Positions 52,727-64,000 of a stretch of 64,000 nt of DNA are shown here, in pieces. Position numbers and translations under genes: made by a program. The notes beneath the pieces were generated by a model. It had not been told where the DNA came from. It ran no database searches and worked only from the letters and a program-made list of their open reading frames with translations. Source of the stretch: Zea mays (Eukaryota; Streptophyta; Magnoliopsida; Poales; Poaceae); assembly GCF_902167145.1 (NCBI RefSeq), contig NC_050097.1, positions 39,230,095 through 39,294,094 of the forward strand, read 5' to 3'. Position 1 is the stretch's first letter. The number at the start of each line of letters is the position of its first letter.

Positions 52727-55700
52727 TGTGACAGAACCTCCCAAGTCATTAGGCCCACCTACAGTTGTCCTTGTCCCACGGACTTCAGACAACCCTGCAG
52801 GTGCACCTGATCACTTGAAAAGTTCGGTATCTGAATTCCTTACCTTCCCAAGAGCGTTTCATCCGTCACGTAGACATTACAATACATCGGAGATACGAAA
52901 GTGTGGAAGCAGTTACAATAACTTACTTTATTGAAAAGTAAGATAGAGTTATTTAGTTACAGACTAGAACCTAATATATGAGTGCTGAGTATTATTATTA
53001 CAAAACATGGGAGGCAAAACCCCCTCCCAAATAAGTAGTAAAAAGTTTTTCTTAATGGAGGACCTTTCCTCCCGCAGCTTTAGTCTTGGTTCTCTTCTTT
53101 TGGTACCACCTTTGAACAGAAGCAACAAAAGTTTGCTGCTTCTTCACCTAAAACAACATGGGACAAAGCCCTGAGTACGAAGTGTACTTTCGCAAGACTT
53201 ACCCGACAAAGTAAAAGACTCTCAAGGATATGCTGGCTTTAAGGGAGTCAAGGTAAGGCTTATCAATAATCAATGACTCTGTTTGCAGAAATGCTTACTA
53301 ATAGTGGATCCTTAAAATCCAATTTTAATTGTCAGGTTAAGTAAGATTACCTGCATCTAGAGTTCTCTCTACCTAGTTCAATCACTTGACCTGCACTAGC
53401 CAATTTCTTAACAACCCCTTCATATTCACTGGATTTCTACGTATAGGGCAGTGACCAAGTCTTCATATCCGCGAAGTTACGGCGATCCGAATCGATTATA
53501 CTCAGCTGAGGATCTCCAATCACATGACATATGTAGCACTTAACCCTTGCATATGCCAACTCGCCATCGGGGTTCTTAAGACCAGATCAGGTTCATGTCA
53601 ACCGAGAGCACAGATACACCACCGTCCAGCCTCTTGCCACGGAGGGTACACGCTACTCTCGCCATCTCTCCACTCCCATTGCGTGTTATCTTATTCTGGT
53701 ATTAGTCTGCCCGAGGCAAAGCTTACCCATGACGAGGCATGTGACCACTTAAAGGGTCCTCGGTCAGCAAGCCTACATCAACACGGTCCTTAATCGACTC
53801 AGACGGAGACACTACACCGAGACTCTGTTCTCGTGCAAGTCACCCACCCAGTCTCAGCTTTATCACTTCAATCCAAAGTTTGGTACCTGGCAGAGGTACA
53901 TCTTTTCCGATGTTGAACCCATCATGGCCATGATGGATCCACCATCAAGTTTTATTTTCGAAAACATCCCTCCCACTTTGCAGCATCATCGTTTGTAAAA
54001 ATAAAACATTTTGTTTTTCTAGAGCAAAGCTAAGCATAAGAAAAACCTTTTGTAAAAAAATGATTTGAGGAGAAGTAATCAAATCCAAGGAAGAAAATGC
54101 AGGAATTGGTTTAGCACACAACTCCTATCACCTAATGCATCAAGCAAGTGAGAAAGATTTTAAAAGGAACAAGGAGGTGGCAAATGCACCGGGGCTTGCC
54201 TTGTGTTACTGGTGAATCAGGCTCTGTTCCGCAGATATCAAAATAAAAACAGTTGCATGCCTGATGTTCCTCAGGTGGTGGTAGTGATGAAGTCCTTGTC
54301 TCTTTGACTTCTACTTCCTCCTCGTTTTCTAAATATAGCCAAGTATAACAATGAATGCTCATGTAGTGCTCATGAAGATGCAAAGACAATAAAAGTTTAT
54401 TATCTAAGGTCTTGAATATAACTTTCCTTCACGGATCTCTGAGAACTTAGGGTTTTCGGAGTCAATAGTGAAGTTCAAAGGGCAGGGGGCTAGGGTTTTG
54501 GGTTCTAAGTATCAAACATGGTCCAAAACATACCAAACTTTACCCAAGGCTTCTACATATTATTTAGAGTTTACCCTAAAAGTTTAGTGAATTTTGGATT
54601 TATTATTTATCCTCTAAAAATCCAGAAACATGGTTTTTGGCTATTTTAAATGCTCTATAATTTCCTATTTGGACTAAAAATCATGAAACTATTTTTAGTA
54701 AATACTATAGAAAATTAGAAACCTAGCAAAATATGTTTGGTATTTTTATCATTTTTATACAATTCTCTCGAATTTCTTTAGCTCTGGCAGAAAAAGAAAA
54801 AGAAAAAGATAGGAATAGTGCTGGACCGCAACCGGCCCAAGTCAGCCCACTACTGGAGAAAGCGCCCGCGCGCCCGCGCTGGCAGATTTGCACAGAGGCC
54901 CTCGCTTGCCTGGATAACTCGTTAAGAGCCCTCAGCCACTATTCATCGTCTCACTGACAATCACACATAGGTCCCTCGGCTTTTGTTTCTTCTCCAATCA
55001 GACCCATGGCCACGGCGCGCTCGCCGTCGATCACCCCACGGCTTGTACTGGCCATGACCGGCGGCGGCTATCCTAATTAGCTATGGGGTGAGCATTTCCG
55101 ACCCAAGACGACTCAAGAACAGCCTTCAATTTTGGTTTGTACACTTAGAGAACGTCCTACCCACGTGCACGGCAGAAACCGTGATGTCGAGCCCGCGTTC
55201 CCATTCAATCACGCCCAAATTGGTCAAATGGCTGCTACGATGAGCTTCATGGGTATACAGAGCTGCTAAAACAACACACGAGAAGTGCAGAGCCATACCA
55301 GAGCGGTCTAGCCACAGAGCGCAGAGAAGGTGTGCTTGCTGGTGATAGGAAAGGGGGAAAATGGCGCCGCGATGGCTCTGGGTGGAATTGGGAGGTGGGA
55401 TTGGGGCTACACGGCCGTAAGGAACTATAGCTTCACCATGCACAACCAATTTTGAGAGAGATGGCAGAGGCAGTGCGAATTTTGGACTTCAATCAAACTC
55501 ACTGGTGAAGTTGTGAGTGTCTCACTGGTGTTCATGGCACTATTTATAGGCACGGCGGTCCGGCTAGCTATCCACGGCTATGGATAACATTGTTAGCGCA
55601 TGTTTACCACGTAGGGAAGAGACACAGTGAGGGAGGAGCAAGGCATGGGTGACACCACGGCGGAAAGCACTGAGTCACGGCGACCGTCGATGAATATCTT

Positions 55701-56758
55701 CGGCGACGCCCGACTGAGCTCGCGGGATGATGCCACGTCCAAAGTTATCCTCCCCCGGATCGATTCCCCCCACTGGATAACTCGAGCTCATCTGATTCAA
55801 TAGTGTCGTAGATCTTTTCCCCGTGTTCTTCAGATATTTGCAAAGTTTGATCTTTAGCTTCTTCCTGAACCGACCACCTTCCAGCCTCTCGATCTCTTGA
55901 TTCTTGTTAAGGACAGAGCAAACTTCATTAATAGAGTTTGTTCACCTAACAACCAGCTTCAAACTTACTATAGGATACTTGGGTCAAAATCGAGTGAATT
56001 CAAAGATATGGCACGTCCAATTTGGTCCTATACCACTGTGACCATTTCTGTTTTCAATTTCAGTTTCAGTTACCCAACACCATCCTGACAGAGCAACTTT
56101 GGGCTGCAGTTTCTTTAATTTTTGTATAACAACTAAAGAGGATGTTTGCATCAAAGTTATTCTCCTATAATAGCTCTAGACTTTTGATGTGTTGACCCTA
56201 GGCAAATTCTCAATAATTTGGAAGATATAGGGTCCCAAAGTTGAGCTAATTCTCTGAAATTCAGACTTAGCCATTGGAGTATAAGTGTGGCTCTTTTGCA
56301 AATAAGTCCAAAACTTAGGGTTTAAGTTGCAAATCCACATACTTGTGAACCACATGAGTTAAGGTGCCTTAACATCATGGTTTTTGCACTTTAGTCCAAA
56401 AGTGCACTAGTTTTTCACTTAGCCCCCTGGGTTTAAGTCTAGGGCTTTCTAGGGTTCTTTTTAGGGTTTTTGATACTTCTAGGGTTTGGATGTCCCTTAT
56501 ATTCATTAATGGTGGTATTTTATGATCATTATTATCAAGTTTTGAAGTTTTCTCTTGTTTAGGATTTGGTTACCCCTTTAAGCCCAATCTAGGGTTAAGT
56601 ATCCTACTCTGGGGTTTTACCCATAAAATGTCATAGCAATACAACTTGTTTGAAATTTTTGCCTAGTAAATGCACTCTAGGTGTGACAAACACATGATAT
56701 GTCAATGCTTATGATGTTATGCTCAAATTTTAGTAACAGTAACACCAGGGGTGTTACA
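52727..56758 (-). repeat. 3' LTR of the second Tekay-like element
   Basis: 4032 bp, TGTGACAGAACC...GTTACA. The TATA candidate CCTATAAATA (minus, 55541-55550) is better than that of the first Tekay. The conserved stem region near 53171-53190 is partly degraded. Confidence 0.92.
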
Positions 56759-56771
56759 TCCTTCCCCCCAT
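56759..56771 (-). promoter_or_regulatory. Polypurine tract of the second Tekay-like element
   Basis: Identical to that at 21936-21948 (ATGGGGGGAAGGA on the minus strand). Confidence 0.9.
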
Positions 56772-56911
56772 AAAAGAATCTCGTCCCGAGATTAAAAGTC
56801 CTAGGGAAAGTAATGGAAAAGGAAACACGACATATCTTTATTTCCTTATTCTTGGTACAAGGCAGGGGTGGTTTGGGGTTCACTCCTCTTATTACAACAA
56901 ATGTGCATACT

Positions 56912-59485
56912 TTACAAATTACATGAGGCTAAAAATCCTGGGAAATTCTTTTCTAAAAAGTCTTGAGTTTCCCAAGTAGCCTCATCTTCTGAATGTTGGT
57001 TCCACTGTATCTTGTAAAACTTGAGAGTTTTCCTTCGGGTAATTCTGTCCTTTTGATCCAAGACTCGAATAGGGTGCTCTAAATATGTCAAGTCTGGTTC
57101 TAAGGTAACATCCGTTACTTCAATGGTTCGATCGGGAACCCGAAGACACTTCTTCAATTGAGACACGTGGAACACGTTATGTACTGTAGACAAGGTTTCG
57201 GGTAACTGGAGTCGATATGCCACTGGTCCATATCTTTCAAGGATAGGAAAAGGACCAATATACCATGGTGCAAGCTTCCCTTTTACCCCGAAACGTGATA
57301 CACCCTTCATCGGTGAAACTTTCAGGTAGACATAATCTCCAACTAGAAAGTACAAGGGTTGTCGTCGCTTGTCTGCATAACTCTTCTGACAAGCTTGAGC
57401 TTCTTTCAAATTATGAATTATTCGTTGAACTTTTTCTTCTGTCTCCTTTACCATATCAGGCCTGAAGAAATTTCTTTCACCTGGTTCAGACCAGTTTAAT
57501 GGAGTACGACATCGTCATCCATACAAGACTTCAAAAGGTGCCATTTTGATGCTCTCTTGATAGCTATTATTGTATGAGAACTCCGCTAATGGTAAACAAT
57601 CATCCCATTTCTGTGGGAATTCCAGAACACATGCTCGCAACATGTCTTCAAGTATTTGATTTACTCTTTTAGTTTTCCCACTAGTTTGAGGATGATAGGC
57701 CGAACTGTGGAGCAATTTAGTACCCAAGGATTTGTGAAGTTCTTCCCAGAATTTGGATACGAATTGAGGTCCACGATCCGACACTATTGTCTTCGGAACA
57801 CTGTGTAAATTGAGGATGCAAGCAATATACAGTTCCGCATATGCGATTACTAGATACTTTACTTTGACTGGGAGAAAATGGGCGATCTACGTAAGTCGAT
57901 CAATGATAACCCAAATCGAATCATACCCCTTTGTGGTCCTGGGCAATCCCACAATAAAGTTCATGCTTATATCCTCCCATTTCCATGTTGGTATAGGTAA
58001 GGACTGCAATAGACCAGCAGCTTTCATGTGTATGGCCTTGACACGTCTACAAGTGTCACATCTTGCCACATAGCGTGCAATTTCAGTCTTCATTTTTGTC
58101 CACCAATAATGCTGTTTTAGATCATGATACATCTTAGTGCTTCCGGGATGAATAGAATAGCGACTAAGATGTGCTTCATCTAGAATTTGCTGGCGGATCT
58201 CATCATTTTTAGGCACAACTATGTGGTTGTTGAACCATACAACACCTTGATCATCTCTTCTGAAGCAGTTAGCTTTACCGGCCTTTATTTTCTCATGAAT
58301 GTGCTTCATTCCCTCATCATTTCTTTGTGCGTCAATTATTTTTTGCAGGATGACTGACTCAAGCTTCAAGTGATTTGAAGTTCCATGCTGAATCATTCCC
58401 AGGTTCAATTTCTCCATTTCTTGGCATAAAGTAATGTCAGAAGTCTTCATGGTAAGGCAATGACAGAAAGCCTTACGACTTAACGCATCTGCCACTACAT
58501 TAGCTTTGCCTAGGTGATAGTGAATCTCTAATTCATAATCTTTGATCAGCTCAATCCATCTCCTTTGTCTCATGTTAAGCTCTGACTGAGTAAAGATGTA
58601 CTTCAAACTTTTGTGGTCTGTATAAATGTGACAGACATTCCCCAGCAGATAATGACGCCATATTTTTAGGGCATGAACCACCGCAGCTAACTCCAGGTCA
58701 TGAGTTGGATAATGTTCCTCATGCCGGCGCAACTGCCTTGAAGCATAAGCTATTACTCAGCCCTCTTGCATTAGGACACAGCCGAGACCACTGCCTGATG
58801 TGTCACAATACACATCAAAGGGCTTTTCAATGTCCGGTTGAGCCAATACCGGAGCAGTGGTCAATAATACCTTTAACTGCTCAAAGGCTTCATTACATTT
58901 TGAAGACCAATTAAATTTGGTATCATTCTTCAATAAACTTATGATTGGTTTCACAAGCTTGGAAAAATCTGGAATGAATCGACGGTAATAACCAGCCAGT
59001 CCAAGGAAACTTCGGACTTGATGTACAGTGGTTGGGGGTTTCCACTCCAAAATATCCTTGACTTTGCTGGGATCCACCGCAATCCCCTTGGCAGATAATA
59101 CATGTCCCAGAAATTGGATCTCCTCTAGCTAGAATGCGCACTTACTGAACTTAGCATATAATTGGTGTTCCCTTAAGCGCGTTAATACGATCCACAAGTG
59201 CTGAGCATGCTCCTCTTCATTCTTGGAGTATATTAAGACATCGTTAATGAATACCACCACAAATTTGTCCAACTCGGGCATAAATACCGAGTTCATCAGA
59301 TATGTGAAGTGGGTAGGAGCATTTGTCAGCCCGAAAGACATAACCAGATATTCAAATAATCCATACCGCGTGGTGAATGCGGTCTTTGGTATATCTTCGG
59401 GTCGGATACGGATCTGATGATAACCCGACCTTAGGTCAATCTTGGAGAATACCCGAGCTCCGGTAAGTTGATCAAATAGAATGTC
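56912..59485 (-). pseudogene. pol: Tekay-type pol fragment: RT, RNase H, integrase
   Basis: From the Sirevirus junction: RT ([30 protein letters not shown]), RNase H ([20 protein letters not shown]), integrase HHCC (CDTCRRVK) and core, and the C-terminal chromodomain-like tail to 56912. Stops at 59129-59131 (Trp codon), 58757-58759 (Arg), 57887-57889 (Lys) and 57515-57517 (Arg). The RT catalytic motif reads FINDVL where the intact copy has FIDDIL, so the first catalytic Asp is lost too. In-frame collinearity with the intact copy is otherwise complete. Confidence 0.92.
59481..59485. repeat. Expected target-site duplication ATGTC, left copy
   Basis: Flank of the Sirevirus LTR; the right copy is outside the window. 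Confidence 0.7.
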
Positions 59486-60050
59486 TGATAGTCGCCTAGA
59501 GGGGGGGTGAATAGGGCGAAACTGAAATTTACAAATATAAACGCAACTACAAGCCGGGGTTAGCGTTAGTAATAATAAACGAGTCCGTAAGAGAGGGCGC
59601 AAAACAAATCCCAAGCGAAAAGGCAAGTGAGACACGGAGATTTGTTTTACCGAGGTTCGGTTCTTGCAAACCTACTCCCCGTTGAGGAGGCCACAAAGGC
59701 CGGGTCTCTTTCAACCCTTCCCTCTCTCAAACGGTCCCTTGGACCGAGTGAGCTTCTCTTCTCAAATCAAAGCCGGGAACAAAACTTCCCCGCAAGGGCC
59801 ACCACACAATTGGTGCCTCTTGCCTTGATTACAATGGAGTTGTGATCTCAAGAGCAAGTGAGAAAGAAAAGAAGCAATCCAAGCGCAAGAGCTCAAATGA
59901 ACACGGCAAATCACTCTCACTAGTCACTAGGGCTTTGTGTGGAATTGGAGAGGATTTGATCTCTTTAGTGTGTCTAGAATTGAATGCTAGAGCTCTTGTA
60001 GTAGTTGAGAAGTGGAAAACTTGGATGCAATGAATGGTGGGGTGGTTGGG

Positions 60051-60058
60051 GTATTTAT
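60051..60058 (-). promoter_or_regulatory. LTR TATA box (candidate)
   Basis: The minus strand reads GGCTATAAATACC, lying just after the palindrome array in the direction of transcription, as in the other Sirevirus LTRs. Confidence 0.6.
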
Positions 60059-60109
60059 AGCCCCAACCACCAAACTTGACCGTTGGCTGGAGGCGTCTGC
60101 CCGATGGCG

Positions 60110-60610
60110 CACCGGACAGTCCGGTGCACACCGGACAGTCCGGTGCCCCTGCCACGTCATCACTGCCGTTGGATTCTGACCGTTGGAGCTTCTGACTTGT
60201 GGGCCCGCCTGGGTGTCCGGTGCACACCGGACATGTACTGTTTGATGTCCGGTGCACCAGTATGGGCGTGCCTGACGTCTGCGCGCGCTGCGCGCGCATT
60301 AAATGCACCGCAGGGAGCCGTTGGCGCCGCAGGGAGCCGTTGCTTCGCTGGCACACCGGACAGTCCGGTGCACACCGGACAGTCCGGTGAATTTTAGCGG
60401 AGCGGCTGCCACGCGAACCCGAGGCTGGCGAGTTCCGGAGACCGCGCTTCCTTGGAGCACCGGACATGTCCGGTGCACACCGGACAGTCCGGTGAATTAT
60501 AGTGCGCCGGCTTCCGAGAAATCCCGAGGGTGAAGAGTTTGAGTCTGAGTCCCCTGGTGCACCGGACAGGAACTGTTCACTGTCCGGTGGCACACCGGAC
60601 AGTCCGGTGC
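60110..60610. repeat. Palindrome array in the Ji/Opie-like LTR
   Basis: Five pairs of CACCGGACAGTCCGGTG-type palindromes at about 60110, 60214, 60354, 60459 and 60560; two have longer loops (ATGTACTGTTTGAT, AGGAACTGTTCACT). Confidence 0.9.
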
Positions 60611-60808
60611 GCCAGACCAGGGGTGCCTTCGGTTGCCCCTTTGCTCCTTTATTGAATCCAAAACTTGGTCTTTTTATTGGCTGAGTGTGAACCTTTTACA
60701 CCTGTATAATCTATACACTTGGGCAAACTAGTTAGTCCAAGGATTTGTGTTGGGCAATTCAATCACCAAAATTATTTAGGAACTAGCTGTAAGCCTAATT
60801 CCCTTTCA

Positions 60809-61647
60809 ATCTCCCCCTTTTTGGTGATTGATGCCAACACAAACCAAAGCAAACAGAGATGTGCATAATTGAACTAGTTTGCATAATGTAAGTGTAAAGG
60901 TTGCTTGGAATTGAGCCAATATAACTACTTACAAGATATGCATGGAATGTTTCTTTCTTATTTATTATTTTGGACCACGTTTACACCACATGTTTTGTTT
61001 TTGCAAATTTTTTGTAAATTCATTTCAAAGATCTTTTGCAAATAGTCAAAGGTAAATGAATAAGAGTTTGCAAAGCATTTTCAAGATTTGAAATTTTCTC
61101 CCTCTGTTTCCAATGCTTTTCCTTTGACTAAACAAAACTCCCCCTAAATTAAATCCTCCTCTTAGTGTTCAAGAGGGTTTTGATATATCATTTTGAAATA
61201 CTACTTTCTCCCCCTTTTGAACACAACAGGATCCCAATTGATAAATACTTTTTGGAAAACACTAAGTTTTGAAATTGGTGGTGGTGCGGTCCTTTTGCTT
61301 TGGGCTCATTTCTCCCCCTTTTTGGCATGAATCGCCAAAAACGGAATCATTAGAGCCCTCGAAGTAATTTCTTCCCCTTTGGTCATAAGTAAATGAGTTA
61401 AGATTATACCAAAGACGAAAACCGGTCCTTTTGCTTTGGGCTTTTACTTTCTCCCCCAAAGACAAGGTCCTTTTCTTGGAGCGATGGCGAAGGATGAGTT
61501 ACGGAGTGGAAGCCTTTGTCTTCGCCGAAGACTCCAATTCCCTTTCAATACACCTATGACTTGGTTTGACATAGACTTGAAAAACACATTAGTCATAGCA
61601 TATGAAAGAGATATGATCAAAGGTATTAAATGAGCTATGTGTGCAAG
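60809..61647 (-). other. Multi-PPT spacer of the Ji/Opie-like Sirevirus
   Basis: No gene. The primary PPT is at 60809-60824 (minus AAAAAGGGGGAGAT). Further purine runs lie near 61138, 61208, 61311, 61371 and 61451. This is the Sirevirus multi-PPT layout. Confidence 0.85.
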
Positions 61648-64000
61648 CTAACAAAAGAAATTTCTAGAATCAAGAATATTGAGCTCATGCCTAAGTCTGG
61701 TAAAGGATTGTTCATCAAGAGGCTTGGTAAAGATATCGGCTAATTGATCTTTAGTATTAATGTAAGAAATCTCGATATCCCCCTTTTGTTGGTGATCCCT
61801 AAGAAAATGATACCGAATGGCTATGTGCTTAGTGCGGCTATGCTCGACGGGATTGTCGGCCATTTTGATTGCACTCTCATTATCACATAGCAAAGGGACT
61901 TTGGTTAATTTGTAACCGTAGTCCCGCAGGGTTTGCCTCATCCAAAGCAATTGCGCGCAACAATGTCCTGCGGCAATGTACTCGGCTTCAGCGGTGGAAA
62001 GAGCGACCGAATTTTGCTTCTTTGAAGCCCATGACACCAAGGATCTTCCCAAGAACTGGCAAGTCCCCGATGTGCTCTTCCTATTGATTTTGCACCCCGC
62101 CCAATCGGCATCCGAATAACCAATCAAATCAAATGTGGATCCCCGAGGGTACCAAAGCCCAAACTTAGGTGTATAAGCCAAGTATCTCAAGATTCGTTTT
62201 ACGGCCGTAAGGTGGGATTCCTTAGGGTCGGATTGGAATCTTGCACACATGCATACGGAAAGCATAATGTCCGGTCGAGATGCACATAAATAAAGCAATG
62301 AACCAATCATCGACCGGTATACCTTTTGATCGACGGATTTACCTCCCGTGTCGAGGTCGAGATGCCCATTGGTTCCCATGGGTGTCTTGATGGGCTTGGC
62401 ATCCTTCATTCCAAACTTGGTTAGAATGTCTTGAGTGTACTTCGTTTGGCAAATGAAGGTGCCCTCTTGGAGTTGCTTGACTTGGAATCCTAGAAAATAC
62501 TTCAACTCCCCCATCATCGACATCTCGAATTTCTGTGTCATGATCCTACTAAACTCTTCACATGTAGACTCGTTAGTAGATCCAAATATAATATCATCAA
62601 CATAAATTTGACATACAAACAAGTCATTTTCAAGAGTTTTAGTAAAGAGTGTAGGATCGGCCTTGCCAACTTTGAAGCCATTAGCAATAAGGAAATCTCT
62701 TAGGCATTCATACCATGCTCTTGGGGCTTGCTTGAGCCCATAAAGCGCCTTAGAGAGCCTATAGACATGGTTAGGATACTCACTGTCTTCAAAGCCGGGA
62801 GGTTGCTCAACATAGACCTCTTCTTTGATTGGTCCGTTGAGGAAGGCACTTTTCACGTCCATTTGATAGAGCTTAAAGCCATGGTAAGTAGCATAGGCCA
62901 ATAATATGCGAATTGACTCAAGCCTAGCTACGGGTGCATAGGTTTCACCGAAATCCAAACCTTCGACTTGGGAGTATCCCTTGGCCACAAGTCGTGCTTT
63001 GTTCCTTGTCACCACACCATGCTCATCTTGCTTGTTGCGGAAGACCCATTTGGTTCCTACAACATTTTGGTTAGGACGTGGAACTAAATGCCATACCTCA
63101 TTTCTTGTGAAATTGTTGAGCTCCTCTTGCATTGCCACCACCCAATCCGAATCTTGAAGTGCTTCCTCTATCCTGTGTGGCTCAGTAGAGGAAACAAAAG
63201 AGTAATGTTCACAAAAATGTGCAACACGAGATCGAGTGGTTACCCCCTTATGAATGTCGCCGAGGATGGTGTCGACGGGGTGATCTCGTTGGATTGCTTG
63301 GTGGACTCTTGGGTGTGGCGGCCTTGGCTCTTCCTCATCTTCCTTTTCTTGATCATTTGCATTATCTTGAGGTGGCTCATCTTCTTGATTTTGCCCTTCA
63401 TCAACTTGAGCCTCATCCTCATTTTGAGTTGGTGGAGATGCTTGCATGGAGGAGGACGGTTGATCTTGTGCATTTGGAGGCTCTTCGGATTCCCTAGGAC
63501 GCACATCCCCAATGGACATGTTCCTTAGCGCTATGCATGGAGCCTGTTCTTCACCTATCTCATCAAGATCAACTTGCTCTACTTGAGAGCCGTTAGTTTC
63601 ATCAAACACAACGTCACATGAGACTTCAACTAGTCCAGTGGACTTGTTAAAGACCCTATATGCCCTTGTGTTTGAGTCATAACCAAGTAAAAAGCCTTCT
63701 ACAGTTTTAGGAGCAAATTTAGATTTTCTACCTCTTTTAACAAGAATAAAGCATTTGCTACCAAAAACTCTAAAGTATGAAATGTTGGGCTTTTTACCGG
63801 TTAGGAGTTCATATGATGTCTTCTTGAGGATTCGGTGAAGATATAACCGGTTAATGGCGTAGCAGGCGGTGTTGACCGCTTCGGCCCAAAACCGGTCCGG
63901 TGTCTTGTACTCATCAAGCATGGTTCTTGCCATGTCCAATAGAGTTCGATTCTTCCTCTCCACTACACCATTTTGTTGAGGTGTGTAGGGAGAAGAGAAC
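61648..64000 (-). CDS. pol: Sirevirus pol: integrase end, RT, RNase H (5' partial)
   Basis: Open from the window edge to 61648, about 783 residues. Integrase C-terminal part ([20 protein letters not shown], with the catalytic E), [20 protein letters not shown] and the [20 protein letters not shown] motif. An acidic, Gln/Pro-rich linker (about 63270-63480). RT from about 63130 ([18 protein letters not shown]), [32 protein letters not shown] and catalytic YVDDIIFGS near 62590. RNase [19 protein letters not shown] near 62100, [11 protein letters not shown], and [11 protein letters not shown] near 61720. Copies and integrates the element. No stop or shift in what is visible, so the copy is probably young. 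The frame continues upstream out of the window; no internal start is implied. Confidence 0.95.
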   Translation of the reverse strand, partial: FSSPYTPQQNGVVERKNRTLLDMARTMLDEYKTPDRFWAEAVNTACYAINRLYLHRILKKTSYELLTGKKPNISYFRVFGSKCFILVKRGRKSKFAPKTVEGFLLGYDSNTRAYRVFNKSTGLVEVSCDVVFDETNGSQVEQVDLDEIGEEQAPCIALRNMSIGDVRPRESEEPPNAQDQPSSSMQASPPTQNEDEAQVDEGQNQEDEPPQDNANDQEKEDEEEPRPPHPRVHQAIQRDHPVDTILGDIHKGVTTRSRVAHFCEHYSFVSSTEPHRIEEALQDSDWVVAMQEELNNFTRNEVWHLVPRPNQNVVGTKWVFRNKQDEHGVVTRNKARLVAKGYSQVEGLDFGETYAPVARLESIRILLAYATYHGFKLYQMDVKSAFLNGPIKEEVYVEQPPGFEDSEYPNHVYRLSKALYGLKQAPRAWYECLRDFLIANGFKVGKADPTLFTKTLENDLFVCQIYVDDIIFGSTNESTCEEFSRIMTQKFEMSMMGELKYFLGFQVKQLQEGTFICQTKYTQDILTKFGMKDAKPIKTPMGTNGHLDLDTGGKSVDQKVYRSMIGSLLYLCASRPDIMLSVCMCARFQSDPKESHLTAVKRILRYLAYTPKFGLWYPRGSTFDLIGYSDADWAGCKINRKSTSGTCQFLGRSLVSWASKKQNSVALSTAEAEYIAAGHCCAQLLWMRQTLRDYGYKLTKVPLLCDNESAIKMADNPVEHSRTKHIAIRYHFLRDHQQKGDIEISYINTKDQLADIFTKPLDEQSFTRLRHELNILDSRNFFC

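Larger units (their letters stand above)
52727..59485 (-). mobile_element. Second Tekay-like chromovirus, decayed, 3' part
   Basis: 3' LTR 52727-56758, PPT, and pol up to the break at 59485 where a Sirevirus is inserted. The left flank GAGAT (52722-52726) is the expected TSD. LTR and pol are clearly homologous to the element at 17902-31339 but differ at many positions. The 5' part is outside. Confidence 0.9.
59486..60808 (-). repeat. 3' LTR of the Ji/Opie-like Sirevirus
   Basis: 1323 bp, TGATAGTCGCC...CCTTTCA. Contains the box CCTAGAGGGGGGGTGAAT near 59496, palindromes 60110-60610 and a minus-strand TATAAATA at 60051-60058. Confidence 0.9.
59486..64000 (-). mobile_element. Ji/Opie-like Sirevirus (Copia), 3' part
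   Basis: 3' LTR 59486-60808, multi-PPT spacer, and an intact pol frame to the window edge, all minus strand. No env-like gene between pol and LTR, which separates it from the Sirevirus at 38094. The LTR start (minus, TGAAAGGGAATTAGGC) is that of the abundant maize Ji/Opie group as I recall it. Confidence 0.9.

Noticed and set aside
59129..59635. 168-residue ORF spanning the Sirevirus/Tekay junction
   Set aside because: Chimera created by the insertion: the N-terminal part is Sirevirus LTR and the rest is Tekay RT. Not a natural gene.

Overview
The window looks like an intergenic stretch of a large grass genome, most probably maize (Zea mays) or a close relative. The reasons are nested LTR retrotransposons of typical maize types (Sirevirus/Ji-Opie-like Copia, Tekay-type chromoviruses, Tat-lineage Gypsy), a gene-fragment-carrying Helitron with a maize-type terminus, and clean 5-bp target duplications. 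The species call is inference. I found no intact host gene; the only host-derived coding sequence is a broken CIPK-type kinase fragment inside the Helitron.

Left nest (1-33718). A Helitron lies on the minus strand. Its 5' terminus is at 33718 and its 3' end lies beyond base 1. It carries the 5' UTR and N-terminal kinase part of a CIPK gene, broken into three islands (1-480, 8671-8956, 33489-33718). Island 1 is separated from island 2 by a young gag-only Sirevirus-like Copia element (481-8670, TSD GCGAG). Island 2 is separated from island 3 by a non-autonomous Gypsy-like element with 4.2-kb LTRs and no pol (8957-33488, TSD GTGCG). The right LTR of that element is itself split by a full-length Tekay-like chromovirus with an uninterrupted 1489-residue gag-pol ORF (17902-31339, TSD AATGG).

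Middle (33719-51063). The Helitron sits inside the tandem repeat of a Tat-lineage, gag-only element on the minus strand (33719-36459; 5' LTR 35791-36459). Next is 1.6 kb of unassigned non-coding DNA (36460-38093). Then comes a decayed, env-carrying Sirevirus on the minus strand: 3' LTR 38094-39526, env-like gene, and RT/RNase H. A GC-rich Copia element on the plus strand (41144-47115) is inserted in the env-like gene.

Right nest (51064-64000). This is a stack of three elements, all on the minus strand and all with their far ends outside the window. A Tat-lineage element (3' LTR 51064-51734) is inserted in the Sirevirus RT and carries a plus-strand antisense gene with its own TATA box. A second, decayed Tekay-like element (52727-59485) is inserted in that antisense gene. 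A Ji/Opie-like Sirevirus (59486-64000), still open in pol, is inserted in the RT of the second Tekay.

Relative ages by eye from LTR pairs: gag-only Sirevirus about 6 substitutions in 1.95 kb; inner Tekay about 30 in 4.03 kb; its 4.2-kb-LTR host about 45 in 4.22 kb. The inner element is therefore younger than its host, as nesting requires. The most interesting items are the Helitron and its captured kinase, the antisense promoter and ORF in the Tat element, the extra coiled-coil ORF ahead of Tekay gag, the palindrome arrays of the Sireviruses, and the excess of CAG-to-TAG stops that points to CHG-methylation decay.
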